Positions 36,606 to 46,347 are shown, counted from the first letter of the stretch. The stretch: DNA of 64,000 nt from Pseudomonadota bacterium (GCA_021788645.1 JAJYKK010000004.1:20583-84582); one strand, 5' to 3'. Notes: generated from the sequence alone by a model not told the origin. A program made the numbers and translations.

Positions 36606-37097
36606 TTTCTCTCGTTCCAGTGGTTTTAAATCCTGTGCCCCGGCCTTCCAGGCAGGCCGAGGGACGCGATCCCAAGGCCCGTGCGGCCGCGGGTCTTATG
36701 CCATCGCCTTCCCGTTCGGGGAAGGGGGCGCTATTCTTGGGAAGGCCTCCGCAACGGTCGGACGCCTTGCTCCATTTCGATATACGGGTGCTGTTGTCCT
36801 TCAATTCGCCTTGGCCCGTGCGGAAGTTCCGCAGGCGGGGAGCGGCGATCGCGACGGACGAAGCACCGGATTATCGCCCACTCGGCGGGCTTGGGCAATA
36901 GTCGTAAGTGGTGGGTTTTCTTGGGGATGGACCCTGCATGCGACCCGGCCGCAGGCCGGCGCGCCCTGTCATCTTGCCGCCCCTGTCCCATGGCCTCGGG
37001 ACGTGCTCTTGCGGGCAATGATGGGGAACCGCCTAATTGTATTATGTTACTGCACGAGGCGCTTTTCGGATCCCAAAAAAAATTTATGCACGGGGCG
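36606..37097. other. Region upstream of tkt
   Basis: About 490 bases. A/T-rich stretch near 37030-37090 has minus-strand TAATACAAT (possible -10) and a run of eight T. The long plus-strand frame here continues antisense into the next gene and is not credible. CbbR-type sites are possible but not assigned. Confidence 0.45.
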
Positions 37098-37943
37098 TCA
37101 GCACTTATTGGCGGCCCGTACCCAGCGCTTCCAGGCGAGGAAGAGATCCGGATTGCGGGCGGCGATGACCGAGCGCGTCCAAATGTCGTCGGCCCAGAAG
37201 TCGTCGTGCTCCAGGGTGCAGATCTGTCCCCCGGCCTCTTCGAGGATCAGCGAGCCGGCCGCATAGTCCCACAGCTTTTGCCCGCCATGCAGGTACACGT
37301 CGTAGCGCCCGGCGGCGGTATAGCACCAGTCCAGGGTGCTTGCGCCGTAGTTGCGCTGCGAGCTGTAGGGGGGCGCGGCGGCCAATTGTTCGGCCAGGTG
37401 GGGGCGCAGGCGCTTGAAGTCGACGCCCGCCATGCTGCGGTGCAGGTCGGGGGTATATCCCTTGATGGGGAGCCGCTCGCCGTTCAGGAACGAGCCTTTG
37501 CCGCGCTCGGCATAGAAGACCTCGTCGGCGACCGGATCGTAGACGACCCCCAGATGGCTGCGCCCGTTCTTGACCCAGGCCACGGAAACGGCGAAGTAGG
37601 GCAGGCCGTTCACGAAGTTGGAGGTGCCGTCGATGGGGTCGATGCACCACAAGCCCTCCCGGCCGTCGCGCCAGCGCGCCCGCTGCAGCTTGGAGGGCAT
37701 CTCCTCCCCCAGCACCGGGCAATCGGCCACGGCGCGCAGGCCCGCCGCCAACGCGCCCTGTGCCACGATGTCCGCCTCGGTCACCAGGCTGCCGTCCACC
37801 TTGTGCTGCCGCGCCACCTTGAGGTAGCGCGGCATGATTTCCTGCTGCGCCACCGTCTTGACGGTGGCAATTACCGCGTCCAGCATGTCCGGATGGCCGG
37901 GTGTGCCTGCCCTGGCGGGGAATGGCTTGATGACGTTCTTCAT
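37098..37943 (-). CDS. Inositol monophosphatase-family phosphatase
   Basis: 281 aa. Mg-dependent sugar- or nucleotide-phosphate phosphatase fold. Metal and catalytic motifs: TEADIVAQ, LGEEMP, CIDPIDGTSNFVNGLP and KLWDYAAGSLILEEAGG. Substrate could be inositol phosphate, 3'-phosphoadenosine phosphate (CysQ-like) or fructose 1,6-bisphosphate; beside Calvin genes the last is tempting but the family alone cannot decide. It follows the thioredoxin-fold gene by 30 bases on the same strand. Confidence 0.85.
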   Translation of the reverse strand: MKNVIKPFPARAGTPGHPDMLDAVIATVKTVAQQEIMPRYLKVARQHKVDGSLVTEADIVAQGALAAGLRAVADCPVLGEEMPSKLQRARWRDGREGLWCIDPIDGTSNFVNGLPYFAVSVAWVKNGRSHLGVVYDPVADEVFYAERGKGSFLNGERLPIKGYTPDLHRSMAGVDFKRLRPHLAEQLAAAPPYSSQRNYGASTLDWCYTAAGRYDVYLHGGQKLWDYAAGSLILEEAGGQICTLEHDDFWADDIWTRSVIAARNPDLFLAWKRWVRAANKC

Positions 37944-37973
37944 GGCGTGAACCGGGCGCCTGGGCCAGACGGC

Positions 37974-38531
37974 CTAGGCGCCCTTCCATTTGATGGAGCA
38001 GCCCATGCTGGGAATCTGCTCCGCCGGGCCCGCGCCTGTGCGCGCGACTTGGACCATGGCCTCGAAAAGATCGCGCCGCGCGTCCGCAGGCGCCGTTTCC
38101 TTGCGCGAGGCGTCGAGCCGGCCTCGATACTGCAGCTCCAGCCGGGCGTTGAAGCCGAAGAAATCAGGCGTGCAGACGGCGCCGTAGGCCTTGGCGATCG
38201 CTTGCGTCGCGTCTTGCACATAAGGGAACGGATAGTCGAATTCGCGCGCCACCTGGGCCATGTTCTCGAAGGAGTCCTCGGGATACTCGCTCGGATCGTT
38301 GGACATGATGGCGATCGAGCGGATCCCGTATTCGGTCAGCTCGCGGCAGTCGCGCACGAGGCGCTCGCGCACCGCCTTGACGTAGGGGCAGTGGTTGCAG
38401 ATGAACATGACGAGCAGCCCGTTGGGCCCGCGCACATCGGCCAGGCTATAGCGCCGGCCGTCGATGCCCGGCAGATCGAAGTCCACGGCCTTCCAGCCGA
38501 AGTCGCAGACGGGGGTTTGCAAACTGACCAT
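37974..38531 (-). CDS. Thioredoxin-fold protein, AhpC/TSA-like
   Basis: 185 aa from the ATG at 38531 (MVSLQTPVCDFGWKAVDFDL). The redox motif is CNHC in MFICNHCPYVKAV, and YSLADVRGPNG and SIAIMSNDPSEYPEDS are typical of a widespread cytoplasmic peroxiredoxin/thioredoxin-like family. No signal peptide. Likely reduces thiols or peroxides; substrate unknown. First gene of a pair with the phosphatase. Upstream frame extension starts with TTG and is less likely. Confidence 0.85.
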   Translation of the reverse strand: MVSLQTPVCDFGWKAVDFDLPGIDGRRYSLADVRGPNGLLVMFICNHCPYVKAVRERLVRDCRELTEYGIRSIAIMSNDPSEYPEDSFENMAQVAREFDYPFPYVQDATQAIAKAYGAVCTPDFFGFNARLELQYRGRLDASRKETAPADARRDLFEAMVQVARTGAGPAEQIPSMGCSIKWKGA

Positions 38532-38932
38532 TACCTGTCTTCCCAAGAATTGACGATTGAAGCGGCCGTGGCCCGCAGGTCACGGCTGCCCTGCGAAATC
38601 CGCCCAGCGGCGCAGGCCGATGACCGGCCGGACCGGCGAATCTCCGCGGTGCCCTATTTTGTAGGATGATAGCAGGAAACCGGGAGGGGTCCCATCAGGG
38701 CGGCGCGCGCGAGACGTCTTGGCCCCGACCATGCCAAGCCAACCCACGGGCCGATATGCGCTCGCTCGTCGGAACCTGCAAGGCGGGGCTTCCTGCGCGT
38801 GCCCGCCCCTCGCCGCGCGCCTTCCCGCCGAAAGCGGCGGGACCGTCGTCCGTCGGGTGATCGAACGCCCAGGCGATTCTTGAGCGATTGCTCACAAATG
38901 CTTACAATGAGCCCGCGTAGGAGCGTGACTTG
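38532..38932. other. Divergent region upstream of the tetR gene
   Basis: 400 bases. Contains a hairpin TCCCGCCG-AAAG-CGGCGGGA (38823-38842) and the tetR promoter (38880-38908). No gene seen. Confidence 0.5.
38880..38908 (+). promoter_or_regulatory. Promoter of the tetR-family gene
   Basis: -35 TTGAGC (38880-38885) and -10 TACAAT (38903-38908) are separated by 17 bases. The short dyad GAGC-GATT-GCTC overlaps the -35 and could be the autoregulatory operator. Confidence 0.65.
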
Positions 38933-39532
38933 ATGGCGAGACCTGCCGAATTCGATCGGGATGATGTGTTAGACAAAGCGATGAACGCCTTCTGGGAACA
39001 AGGCTATTGCGCGACGGGGGTGGCCGAACTGAGTGCCGTGACGCGGCTGAAGCCAGGCAGCCTGTACGGCGCGTTCGAGTCCAAGCAGAAGCTGTTCATG
39101 GCGACCCTTGACCGGTACGGGAAGGCGAGCGTCGAATGGCTGCAAGGCACCTTGTCGTCAGCCCCGTCGCCCGTGGCGGGGATCCGTTCCCTGTTCGCCG
39201 CGGTGGCGGCGGATGCCGCAGGGACCGCGGCGCGGCGCAGCTGCTTTCTGGTCAACACGGCATTGGAGATCGCTCGCCACGAGGAACCCATCCGGGACTT
39301 GGTCAGCCGCTATTTCCGCGAGATCGAAGGTGTGCTCAGGCGGACCCTGGAACGGGCCCGGGAGCAAGGGGAAATTTCTCAAGACAAGGATCCCGGCGCA
39401 CTGGCCGCCTTCCTGATCTTGAACATCTGGGGGTTGCGTGTCCTTGGCGCCACCAAGCCCAGTCATGAGCAGGCAAGCCTGATGGTGACGCAGATACTGA
39501 GGGTGCTCGATGGCAAGGGCGAGGTCCAATAA
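38933..39532 (+). CDS. TetR-family transcriptional regulator
   Basis: 199 aa from the ATG at 38933 (AGGAG 9 bases before). The N-terminal helix-turn-helix is FDRDDVLDKAMNAFWEQGY and AELSAVTRLKPGSLYGAF with FESKQKLF. The C-terminal ligand domain (FLVNTALEIARHEEPIRDLV) belongs to the AcrR/TetR-C group common near oxidoreductase or efflux genes. It stands alone with its own promoter; the target is unknown, perhaps itself. Confidence 0.9.
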   Translation: MARPAEFDRDDVLDKAMNAFWEQGYCATGVAELSAVTRLKPGSLYGAFESKQKLFMATLDRYGKASVEWLQGTLSSAPSPVAGIRSLFAAVAADAAGTAARRSCFLVNTALEIARHEEPIRDLVSRYFREIEGVLRRTLERAREQGEISQDKDPGALAAFLILNIWGLRVLGATKPSHEQASLMVTQILRVLDGKGEVQ

Positions 39533-39751
39533 TGCAAACCGCCGGCAGGCGGACGGCCAGCGGCTTTCTCCTCATCCGGCCGGCCACGAGAAAGGCGCCG
39601 GCGTGTCCGCCGCGAGGCCCTGCCGTGCCCCTAGGGGCGGCAGACCGGGGGCGCGCCCGCTGGGACGGCGGACTTTGGCCGGCCCGAAATGCGGGCGCCG
39701 GGGTCGCACGGGCGCCCCGCTAGGGCCAGGAAACAGGCTGGCGTCGCCGCG

Positions 39752-42700
39752 ATGCTGAAGGCCGAACGGCTGATTCGCCACCTTCAGGGTCCGGGCGCCG
39801 CGCGCATCGCGGCGCGCCGCATCCTGCTCGCCGTCCCGCTGCTCCTCGCCGTGGCCTGGGCCGCGCTGGGCGAACGCCACGACTACCGCGACACGCGACA
39901 GCGGGTGTCGGGCGAGGCCGAGCAGGCGGCGCAGGCCGAAGCCCAGATCATCACGTTGCGGCTGATGCGGCAGTTCCAGGAACTGTCCTTCATCGCCACC
40001 GGATTCATCGGCGCGCAGGGTCCCGAACGGCTCACCGGGGAGCGTCGGCAGCTCCTTTTGCATTTCGCCGCCGCGCATCCCGAGCTCTATGCGATCAACG
40101 TGCAATCCGTCCACGGCGGCCGCATCGTCTGGTCCACCCGCCCCCAGCCCGCGCGGCCGATCACGGCGGCCGCCGGGTTCACCCCCCTGAGCGACCAACC
40201 CGAGTTCCTCCTCGGCCGGGGGCGCTTCGCGCTGCGCTCCGACGATAACGTCCTCACCTTGCGCGTGCGCAGCCCACCCGGCGCCCCCCGCTATTTCGTG
40301 GGTTCCCCCTATCGGCTGAGCGACCTGCTGGCCACCGGCGCGCGCACCCCATTCACGCTGGTCGCGCGCGACCTGCGCGACGGGAGCATCCTGGGGCGTA
40401 TAGCCGGGGGCCGGGTGACGTTCCCGAAAGCCGTGCCCGAGGGACCCGTGCGCCGCACCCTCGCAGGCATGCCGTTGGCCGTGGAGGCGGGCTGGCCGCC
40501 CGGCTATGTCGGGCAACGCTTCCGGCAGCAATTGCCTGCCCGCTTGGCGGTGCGCGCACTCGCCGTCCTCTTCGTCGCACTGGCGGTCGCGGTGGTCGCC
40601 CAACTGCTGCGCCGGACGCAGCGCCTGGCCGACCGCAATGCGGTGGCGGCAGCCGAGGCCATGGCCGCACGACAGCTCAGCGAGGGACTGTTTGACACCA
40701 TCGGCGCCCTTGCGATGGTCATGGACGCACAGGGCAACATTCTCCGGCTCAACGCCGAAGCGGAGCGCTTCATGGGCTATGCGCTCGCCGAGGTGCGCGG
40801 GATTCCCTATTTCTGGGAACGGTTCATTCCGCAGGACGAACGCCCCCGCGTGCGCCGCATCTTCGAGGCCATGCGGGACAACACCCTTCCGCGCGAGACC
40901 CAGAACCACTGGGTCTCGCGGACCGGCGAGCGGCGCTTGTTCCACTGGAGCAACACGATCATGCGCGATGCCCGGGGGCAGCCCGTCTACCTCATCACCG
41001 TCGGCACCGACATCACCGAGCGCACCCGCCTCGCACGCCAGAACGCCCAGCTGCTCGCCTACAACAGCCTGCTCGGCCAGGTCAACCATATCATCGCGCG
41101 GGCGGAAGACGCGTCGGGGTTGCTGCAAACCATTTGCGAACTCGCGGTCAGCCTCACCAACGTCGCCTTGGCGTGGATCGGCCGTCCCGACGAGGCGCTG
41201 CGCTTCGAGTTTCTCGCCAAGGCCGGCCCCGCGCTGGGCTACCTGGAGGACGCCGTGATCTCGGCCGATCCGGAGATCCCCGAAGGGCAAGGCCCCGCCG
41301 GCCGCGTCTGGCGCGAGCACGAGCCCCTGTTCGACGTTGCGATCGACGCCGAATCCCCGCGCTCGCCCTGGCGCGAGCGCGCGGCGCGCCACGGGCTCGC
41401 GGCCACCGCGACGCTTCCGGTCTTGCGCCGGGGAGAAATCTGGGGCGTGTTCGTGCTCTACATCGCCGACGAGAGCGCGTTCGACGACGCCCTGCGCGCC
41501 TTGCTCGCCGAGTTGGCGGACGACCTCTCGCACGGCCTTGAACACCTGGAGATGCGCCGCTTGAATCAGGTCATGCTCGACCATTCCGACGCGGGCGTCG
41601 CCCTGGCGCACCACTGCGTCCTGGAATTCGGCAACGCGCGCTTGGCGCAGATGCTGGGCCTCGACGGCCCCGGTGATCTCGCCGGGCGACAGATGCGCTC
41701 CCTGTATGCGAGCGCCGCCGCCTATGCGGCGACCGAGGCACGGTGCCAGGGCCGGACGCAGGGCGGGGCGGTCCGCATGGAGGCGGTGGAATTCGCCCGC
41801 CGCGACGGCACGCCCGTGCTGGCAGACCTGGTGGGCGTGCACATGGACGAGGGGCGCTCGGTTTGGACCTTCATCGGCGTCGATGAACGCGAACGGCAGC
41901 GGCGCGCCTACCTGGAACTCGAGCGTCTGTACCGGGCGCTGATGCGCGCGGCCGACGTGCTGCTGCAAGCCGAGGACGAACAGGCGATTCTCCAGGAGAC
42001 CTGCGCGCGCCTGGTGGACGACACCATGTTCCACGCCGTGTGGATCGGCCGGCCAGGCCCTGACGGGCTGTTCCGCGTGCTCGCGCGGGCCGGTGCGAAC
42101 GCCGCGATGGTCGATGCCGTGAGGGTCCCGGTCGACCACCCGGATGCCGTGGTGTCCGCGGCCTGGCGGCGGGCCGAGACGGCTTTCCACAATGACCAGC
42201 GCGCCGCCGTCCCGGGGCCCTGGCGCGAGGCGTTGATCCGCCACGATTGGGCCGCCGTGCTGGGAACGCCGATTCGCCGCGGTTCAGTGGTCTGGGCCGT
42301 TCTCGTGTTCGTGGCCCCCGGGCGGGACGTCTTCAACGCCTCGAGCGTCGAGCTGTGCGAACGCGTCGCCGCGTTGCTCGGGCGCGGACTGGACGAAATC
42401 GACCATAAGGCGGCAATGGCCACGCTGCGGTTGGAAGAGTCGCACCGGGCGCGCCACGATGCGCTCACCCACCTGCCCAATCGGCTGAGCCTCGCAGAGC
42501 GGCTGCCCCAGGCCATTGCCCGGGCCCAGCGGCGCGGCACGCGGCTGGCGGTGGGGATGATCGACCTCGACGATTTCAAGGCGATCAACGACGCTCTCGG
42601 GCACGATGCGGGTGACTTGCTGCTGCGCACCTTCGCGGACCGGATCGAAAAGGGTGAGCGCGAAACTGATTTTTTCGCCCGCCTGGGCGGCGACGAATTC

Positions 42701-45004
42701 GTGGTCGTGTTCGAGGACCTCGACGAACGCGAGGCATCCGAGCAGATCGTTCATGCGCTGCAACGCCTGCACCGGGCGGTCGAGCAGCCTTTCGACCTGG
42801 GCGCGGGGACGCCGGCGCATGTCGGCATGAGCGTCGGGCTGGCGCTCTACCCGGACGATGCCCAGGAGCCCGATGCCTTGTTGCGCCTCGCCGATGCCGC
42901 GATGTATCAGGTCAAGATGCACAAGACCGATCGCCTCCGCTGGTGGCGGATGTGGCGCCATGCCCCCGACTCCCCGATCGACCTCGAACCGCGATTCGAT
43001 CCCTTTGGCCATGAGGCGAACCGCATGCTCGCCGACGGCCAGGCCGGACTCGAGGCCGTCACCCAGGAGTTCGTGAGCGCCTTCGGCATGCCGGGCGTCG
43101 GGCCGGACGGCCCCGCGCACGTGCTGCCCAGCCTCTCCGCTCCCGAACGCGAGCGGGTCAAGGCGTCGTTGGCGGCGCATCTTCGTTTCCTGCTGCATCC
43201 GGACACGACCACCGAGGCGATCGTCGGCGCCGCGGCCCGGCTGGGGCATTCGCACGCCCTGTCGGGCGTCACCAGTGCCTGGATGAGCGAGGCGCAGCAG
43301 GCCTATCAAGACATCCTGCACAACCGCCTGGAACACATGGCCGTCACCGCGCGCCACCGCTACCGGCTGCTGCGGGTCGTGACCGCCCGGCTCCAGCTCG
43401 ACATCGGCGCCCAACTCAACGCCATGCAGTCGGTGTTCGACGGGTACAGCGCCTTTCTGGCCCGCCCGATCAGCGCGTCGGCCACCTGGCGCGATCAGGT
43501 GCAAGACGAAATCGATGCCCTGTCGGCCCTGCCCGGTATCGTCTCGTGCGTCTTGATGCGTCCGAATGCCGAGGGCGTGTTCGTCGTCGAATTCGCGTCC
43601 GGGGAGGCGGCGCCGCAACTTGCCGGTATCCTGAAACAAGCCGGAACCCGCCCCGAAGTGGGGGGCAACAGCCGTACCGGACGGGGGTTGGTTCCCGAGG
43701 CTTGGCGCACGCGTGCGATCCAGTTGAGCGATGCCTATCTCGGGGATGCGCGCACGCAACCGTGGCATGCCGCGCTTGCCGCGCTGGGCGTGCGCAGCAT
43801 GGTCGCGATCCCGGTGCAACTGACCCCGGAGCATATGTTCGTGCTGGGCATACAGGGTCGCCATCACCACCAGTTCTCCGCGCAGTGGATGCGAACGTTC
43901 GCCGAATCGCTGCGCTTGCGCCTGATCCACCTCGTGCGCGCCGCCCAGGCGCGGCTGAATCCCGTCGACGAGGCGGATGCCGCCCGCCATCGGGGGCTGC
44001 TGTACGCCGACGGCCTGAGGATACTGGTGCAGCCCGTGGTGGACCTGCGCTCCGGGCAACTGGTCAAGGTGGAGGCGTTGGCGCGCTCGATGTTGCCCGA
44101 TGGCTCGCTGATCATGCCCGCGCAATTTCTTTCGGCGTTCGGGCAGAACGAGCTCGATGCATTGTTCCGGTTCGTGCTGAAGATCGGCCTCACGGCGTGG
44201 CGTGGGTGGCAGGCGCATGGCCTGGACATCGACTTGGCGGTGAACCTCGCCCCGTCCACGCTGGCGAATGCCGCCTGCCTGGGGTGGGTCGCCGACGCAT
44301 TGCGCGAGCATGGGGTTGCGCCGGGCCGCCTGAGCCTGGAATTGCTGGAAACCGAGGCCTCCGACAACGCCCGGCACCGCGAGGCCATCGAGAAGCTGCA
44401 AGGACTGGGGGTGCAGGTCGGCATCGACGACCTCGGCGCCGGATACAGCGGTCTGAACCGCCTGGCCACGCTGCCGTATGATTTCATCAAGGTCGACCAA
44501 GGCCTGGTGGGCGAGATCGCGGTCAACCCGGCGAGGGGTTTTGGGGTCGTGCATTCCGTGCTCCAGATTGCGCACGACCTGGATCGGAGCGCCGTTGTCG
44601 AGGGGCTCGACACGCACGCGCTGGTCGAGGCGGTCACGGTCCTCGGCGCACGCCATGGGCAGGGCTTCGGGATCGCGCGCCCGCTGCCGCCCGACGCGCT
44701 TGTGGCGTGGGCCCGCGAGGCGGCCTTCGGGCCGTTCTCGCCCGAGCATCCCAGGACCTTCCTCGGCGCCCTGGCCTATCACTGGATGTGCATGCACAGG
44801 AACATGGCGAGCCATGAGGGCAGCCTGGAGCAATGCCCGCTGACCGACTTCTTGCTGCGGCATGGCCGGGACGCGCGCGATGCCTGTCGCTGGCATGCCG
44901 AGGTGCACGGGCCGGACGCCACCGCGACGGCCAGGGCCAGCCGCCGGCTCGGCGAATGGCTCCTGGCCGGAGTGAAGGGCGAGGCGGTGGGCACGATCGC
45001 GTGA
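39752..45004 (+). CDS. Giant PAS/GAF/GGDEF/globin-like/EAL c-di-GMP sensor
   Basis: 1750 aa from the ATG at 39752. TM1 about 23-41, periplasmic sensor 42-263, TM2 265-285, PAS 310-420, GAF 436-602, PAS 606-713, GAF 726-882, GGDEF 895-1060, globin-like 1085-1235, GAF-like 1250-1400, EAL 1415-1656, then a helical tail. The cyclase site RLGGDEFVVV and inhibitory site RETD are intact. The EAL keeps KVEALARS, NLAPSTL, ELLETEAS, IDDLGAGYSGL and KVDQGLV. The globin-like part has AARLGHSHALSGVTSAW, like the proximal-His region of globin-coupled sensors. It may gain or remove c-di-GMP in response to O2 or redox signals. Domain limits are estimates. Confidence 0.9.
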   Translation: MLKAERLIRHLQGPGAARIAARRILLAVPLLLAVAWAALGERHDYRDTRQRVSGEAEQAAQAEAQIITLRLMRQFQELSFIATGFIGAQGPERLTGERRQLLLHFAAAHPELYAINVQSVHGGRIVWSTRPQPARPITAAAGFTPLSDQPEFLLGRGRFALRSDDNVLTLRVRSPPGAPRYFVGSPYRLSDLLATGARTPFTLVARDLRDGSILGRIAGGRVTFPKAVPEGPVRRTLAGMPLAVEAGWPPGYVGQRFRQQLPARLAVRALAVLFVALAVAVVAQLLRRTQRLADRNAVAAAEAMAARQLSEGLFDTIGALAMVMDAQGNILRLNAEAERFMGYALAEVRGIPYFWERFIPQDERPRVRRIFEAMRDNTLPRETQNHWVSRTGERRLFHWSNTIMRDARGQPVYLITVGTDITERTRLARQNAQLLAYNSLLGQVNHIIARAEDASGLLQTICELAVSLTNVALAWIGRPDEALRFEFLAKAGPALGYLEDAVISADPEIPEGQGPAGRVWREHEPLFDVAIDAESPRSPWRERAARHGLAATATLPVLRRGEIWGVFVLYIADESAFDDALRALLAELADDLSHGLEHLEMRRLNQVMLDHSDAGVALAHHCVLEFGNARLAQMLGLDGPGDLAGRQMRSLYASAAAYAATEARCQGRTQGGAVRMEAVEFARRDGTPVLADLVGVHMDEGRSVWTFIGVDERERQRRAYLELERLYRALMRAADVLLQAEDEQAILQETCARLVDDTMFHAVWIGRPGPDGLFRVLARAGANAAMVDAVRVPVDHPDAVVSAAWRRAETAFHNDQRAAVPGPWREALIRHDWAAVLGTPIRRGSVVWAVLVFVAPGRDVFNASSVELCERVAALLGRGLDEIDHKAAMATLRLEESHRARHDALTHLPNRLSLAERLPQAIARAQRRGTRLAVGMIDLDDFKAINDALGHDAGDLLLRTFADRIEKGERETDFFARLGGDEFVVVFEDLDEREASEQIVHALQRLHRAVEQPFDLGAGTPAHVGMSVGLALYPDDAQEPDALLRLADAAMYQVKMHKTDRLRWWRMWRHAPDSPIDLEPRFDPFGHEANRMLADGQAGLEAVTQEFVSAFGMPGVGPDGPAHVLPSLSAPERERVKASLAAHLRFLLHPDTTTEAIVGAAARLGHSHALSGVTSAWMSEAQQAYQDILHNRLEHMAVTARHRYRLLRVVTARLQLDIGAQLNAMQSVFDGYSAFLARPISASATWRDQVQDEIDALSALPGIVSCVLMRPNAEGVFVVEFASGEAAPQLAGILKQAGTRPEVGGNSRTGRGLVPEAWRTRAIQLSDAYLGDARTQPWHAALAALGVRSMVAIPVQLTPEHMFVLGIQGRHHHQFSAQWMRTFAESLRLRLIHLVRAAQARLNPVDEADAARHRGLLYADGLRILVQPVVDLRSGQLVKVEALARSMLPDGSLIMPAQFLSAFGQNELDALFRFVLKIGLTAWRGWQAHGLDIDLAVNLAPSTLANAACLGWVADALREHGVAPGRLSLELLETEASDNARHREAIEKLQGLGVQVGIDDLGAGYSGLNRLATLPYDFIKVDQGLVGEIAVNPARGFGVVHSVLQIAHDLDRSAVVEGLDTHALVEAVTVLGARHGQGFGIARPLPPDALVAWAREAAFGPFSPEHPRTFLGALAYHWMCMHRNMASHEGSLEQCPLTDFLLRHGRDARDACRWHAEVHGPDATATARASRRLGEWLLAGVKGEAVGTIA

Positions 45005-45451
45005 ACGCGATCCGCCGGACAATGCGTTGCCGCCGCAACGGTGAGCGCGGCATCCCCGGCGGAACCGGCGCCCGGCCCGCATGGGCCTCGAGGCCGGGAC
45101 AGGATAGGGCCCCCCGCGGGGGCCCGGGTTAACAGGGACCCACCGCTCGTGCGAGAATAAGCACATGCGCCGCGCTTACCGTTATCGCTTCCATCCCGCG
45201 CGCGGGCAAGCCCGGCCGCTTGCCCGCGCGTCCGGGTGCGCGCGGCACGTCACCGGCAGGTGCCTGACCCTGCGCCAGCGGCGGAAGGATCGCGCCTGGC
45301 GGCAGGAGGGTTCCCCCGTCGTGGCTCTCTTCCTCCAGGCGGTGCCGTGCCTGCGGCGCGGCATTCGTGCGGCGGCGACGCTCCCCCCTCCTGGGCCCGG
45401 CACCGCGGGCCTCGCGGGCATCGATGCCCGCCGGGCGCCGCAAGGTGGGAC
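45005..45451. other. Region between the giant sensor and rsmE
   Basis: About 450 bases holding a GC stem-loop (45107-45125) and a truncated tnpB-like fragment (45165 onward). Nothing else recognised. Confidence 0.5.
45107..45125 (+). repeat. GC-rich inverted repeat
   Basis: The 19-base GGGCCCC...GGGGCCC hairpin lies 100 bases after the giant gene. No T-run. It could end that transcript or be part of the left end of the tnpB element beside it. Confidence 0.4.
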
Positions 45452-45455
45452 ATGA
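45165..45455 (+). pseudogene. Remnant of a tnpB-type gene (IS200/IS605 family), N-terminal part
   Basis: The frame begins MRRAYRYRFHPARGQARPLA then RASGCARHV and CLTLRQRRKDRAWRQEG. This follows the N-terminus of TnpB (a typical start is MRRAYRYRFYPT...Q...LAR..GC.R.VYN). Similarity fades after about 50 residues and the frame stops at 96, against some 400 for full TnpB. It is therefore a degraded fragment; its end cannot be fixed, and the last bases overlap the rsmE start. Confidence 0.6.
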
Positions 45456-46270
45456 AGCCGGCCGGCACGGACCCTCAAGGCCTGCGCCTGGCTTCGCCAG
45501 GCGCAGGAATCCTCGGACTTGAGGCCAGCGAGGAGGTCCGGGCCATCGCGCGTTTCTTTTGTCCCCAGCACTTGTCGGTCGGCCAGCGCGTGGCCTTGCC
45601 CGAGCAGGCCGCGCATCATGCGGGCCGCGTGTTGCGCCTGAAGCCTGGCGATGCGCTGGTGCTGTTCAATGGCGAAGGCGGTGAGTTCGAGGCGCGCATC
45701 GACGCGCTTCGCAAGGGCGCGGTCGATGTGCTTGTGGAGAAGTTCCATGCCCGGGAGCGTGAATCGGCGCTTCGCATCGTCCTTGCGCAGGGCGTCTCCA
45801 CCGCAGAGAAAATGGACTTTACCCTGCAAAAGGCGGTGGAGTTGGGGGTCGAGGCGATCTATCCCGTTCTCACCGAAAAGGGGGTCGTCCGCCTGGACGA
45901 GGCGCGCGCCGCCCGGCGCCAGGTGCACTGGCAGGCCGTGGTGGCTTCCGCCTGCGAGCAGTGCGGGCGCAACCGTGTCCCGCGGGTCGCGCCGGTTAGC
46001 GCGCTCCCCCGGTTTCTGCAGGAGCTCGCCCGCGAGCCGACCCGCTTGGTCCTGTCGCCGCGGGCCGAGCGAAGCCTGCGCGATCTTGCGGCCCCGGCGG
46101 CCGGGGCGATCTTCCTCGCCGGCCCGGCGGGGGGCTTGAGTGCGCGCGAGGAGCGGCAGGCGATCGATGCGGGTTTTGAGGCCGTGCGGTTGGGGCCGCG
46201 CATCCTGCGGACGGAGACCGCGGCCATGGCGGCGCTTGCCGCTGCGCAGGCGCTGTGGGGGGACTTCTGA
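45452..46270 (+). CDS. rsmE: 16S rRNA m3U1498 methyltransferase RsmE
   Basis: 272 aa from the ATG at 45452 (AAGGTGGG just before). SPOUT-class methyltransferase with N-terminal PUA-like part (RFFCPQHLSVGQRVALPEQAAHH) and C-terminal knot: IVLAQGVSTAEKMDFTLQKAVELGV, LAGPAGGLSAREERQA, VRLGPRILRTETAAMAALA. The first 30 residues before ARFFCPQ are extra compared with the usual 240-245 aa; they overlap the tnpB relic, so the start may have been moved or replaced by that insertion. Confidence 0.93.
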   Translation: MKPAGTDPQGLRLASPGAGILGLEASEEVRAIARFFCPQHLSVGQRVALPEQAAHHAGRVLRLKPGDALVLFNGEGGEFEARIDALRKGAVDVLVEKFHARERESALRIVLAQGVSTAEKMDFTLQKAVELGVEAIYPVLTEKGVVRLDEARAARRQVHWQAVVASACEQCGRNRVPRVAPVSALPRFLQELAREPTRLVLSPRAERSLRDLAAPAAGAIFLAGPAGGLSAREERQAIDAGFEAVRLGPRILRTETAAMAALAAAQALWGDF

Positions 46271-46347
46271 GTTCGCCGATGCGGCCCTTGCGATGTCCTT
46301 CTAATTTCGATCATTTCGTCCGATAATGGGGGCGTGCCCTGTCCCTC

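Noticed and set aside
39572..45166. Two very long minus-strand frames (890 and 960 residues) opposite the giant c-di-GMP gene
   Set aside because: Low-complexity translations (Gly/Arg/His/Gln-rich) with no motifs; the plus strand holds clear domains throughout.
45182..45928. Minus-strand frame opposite rsmE
   Set aside because: Shadow of rsmE codons.
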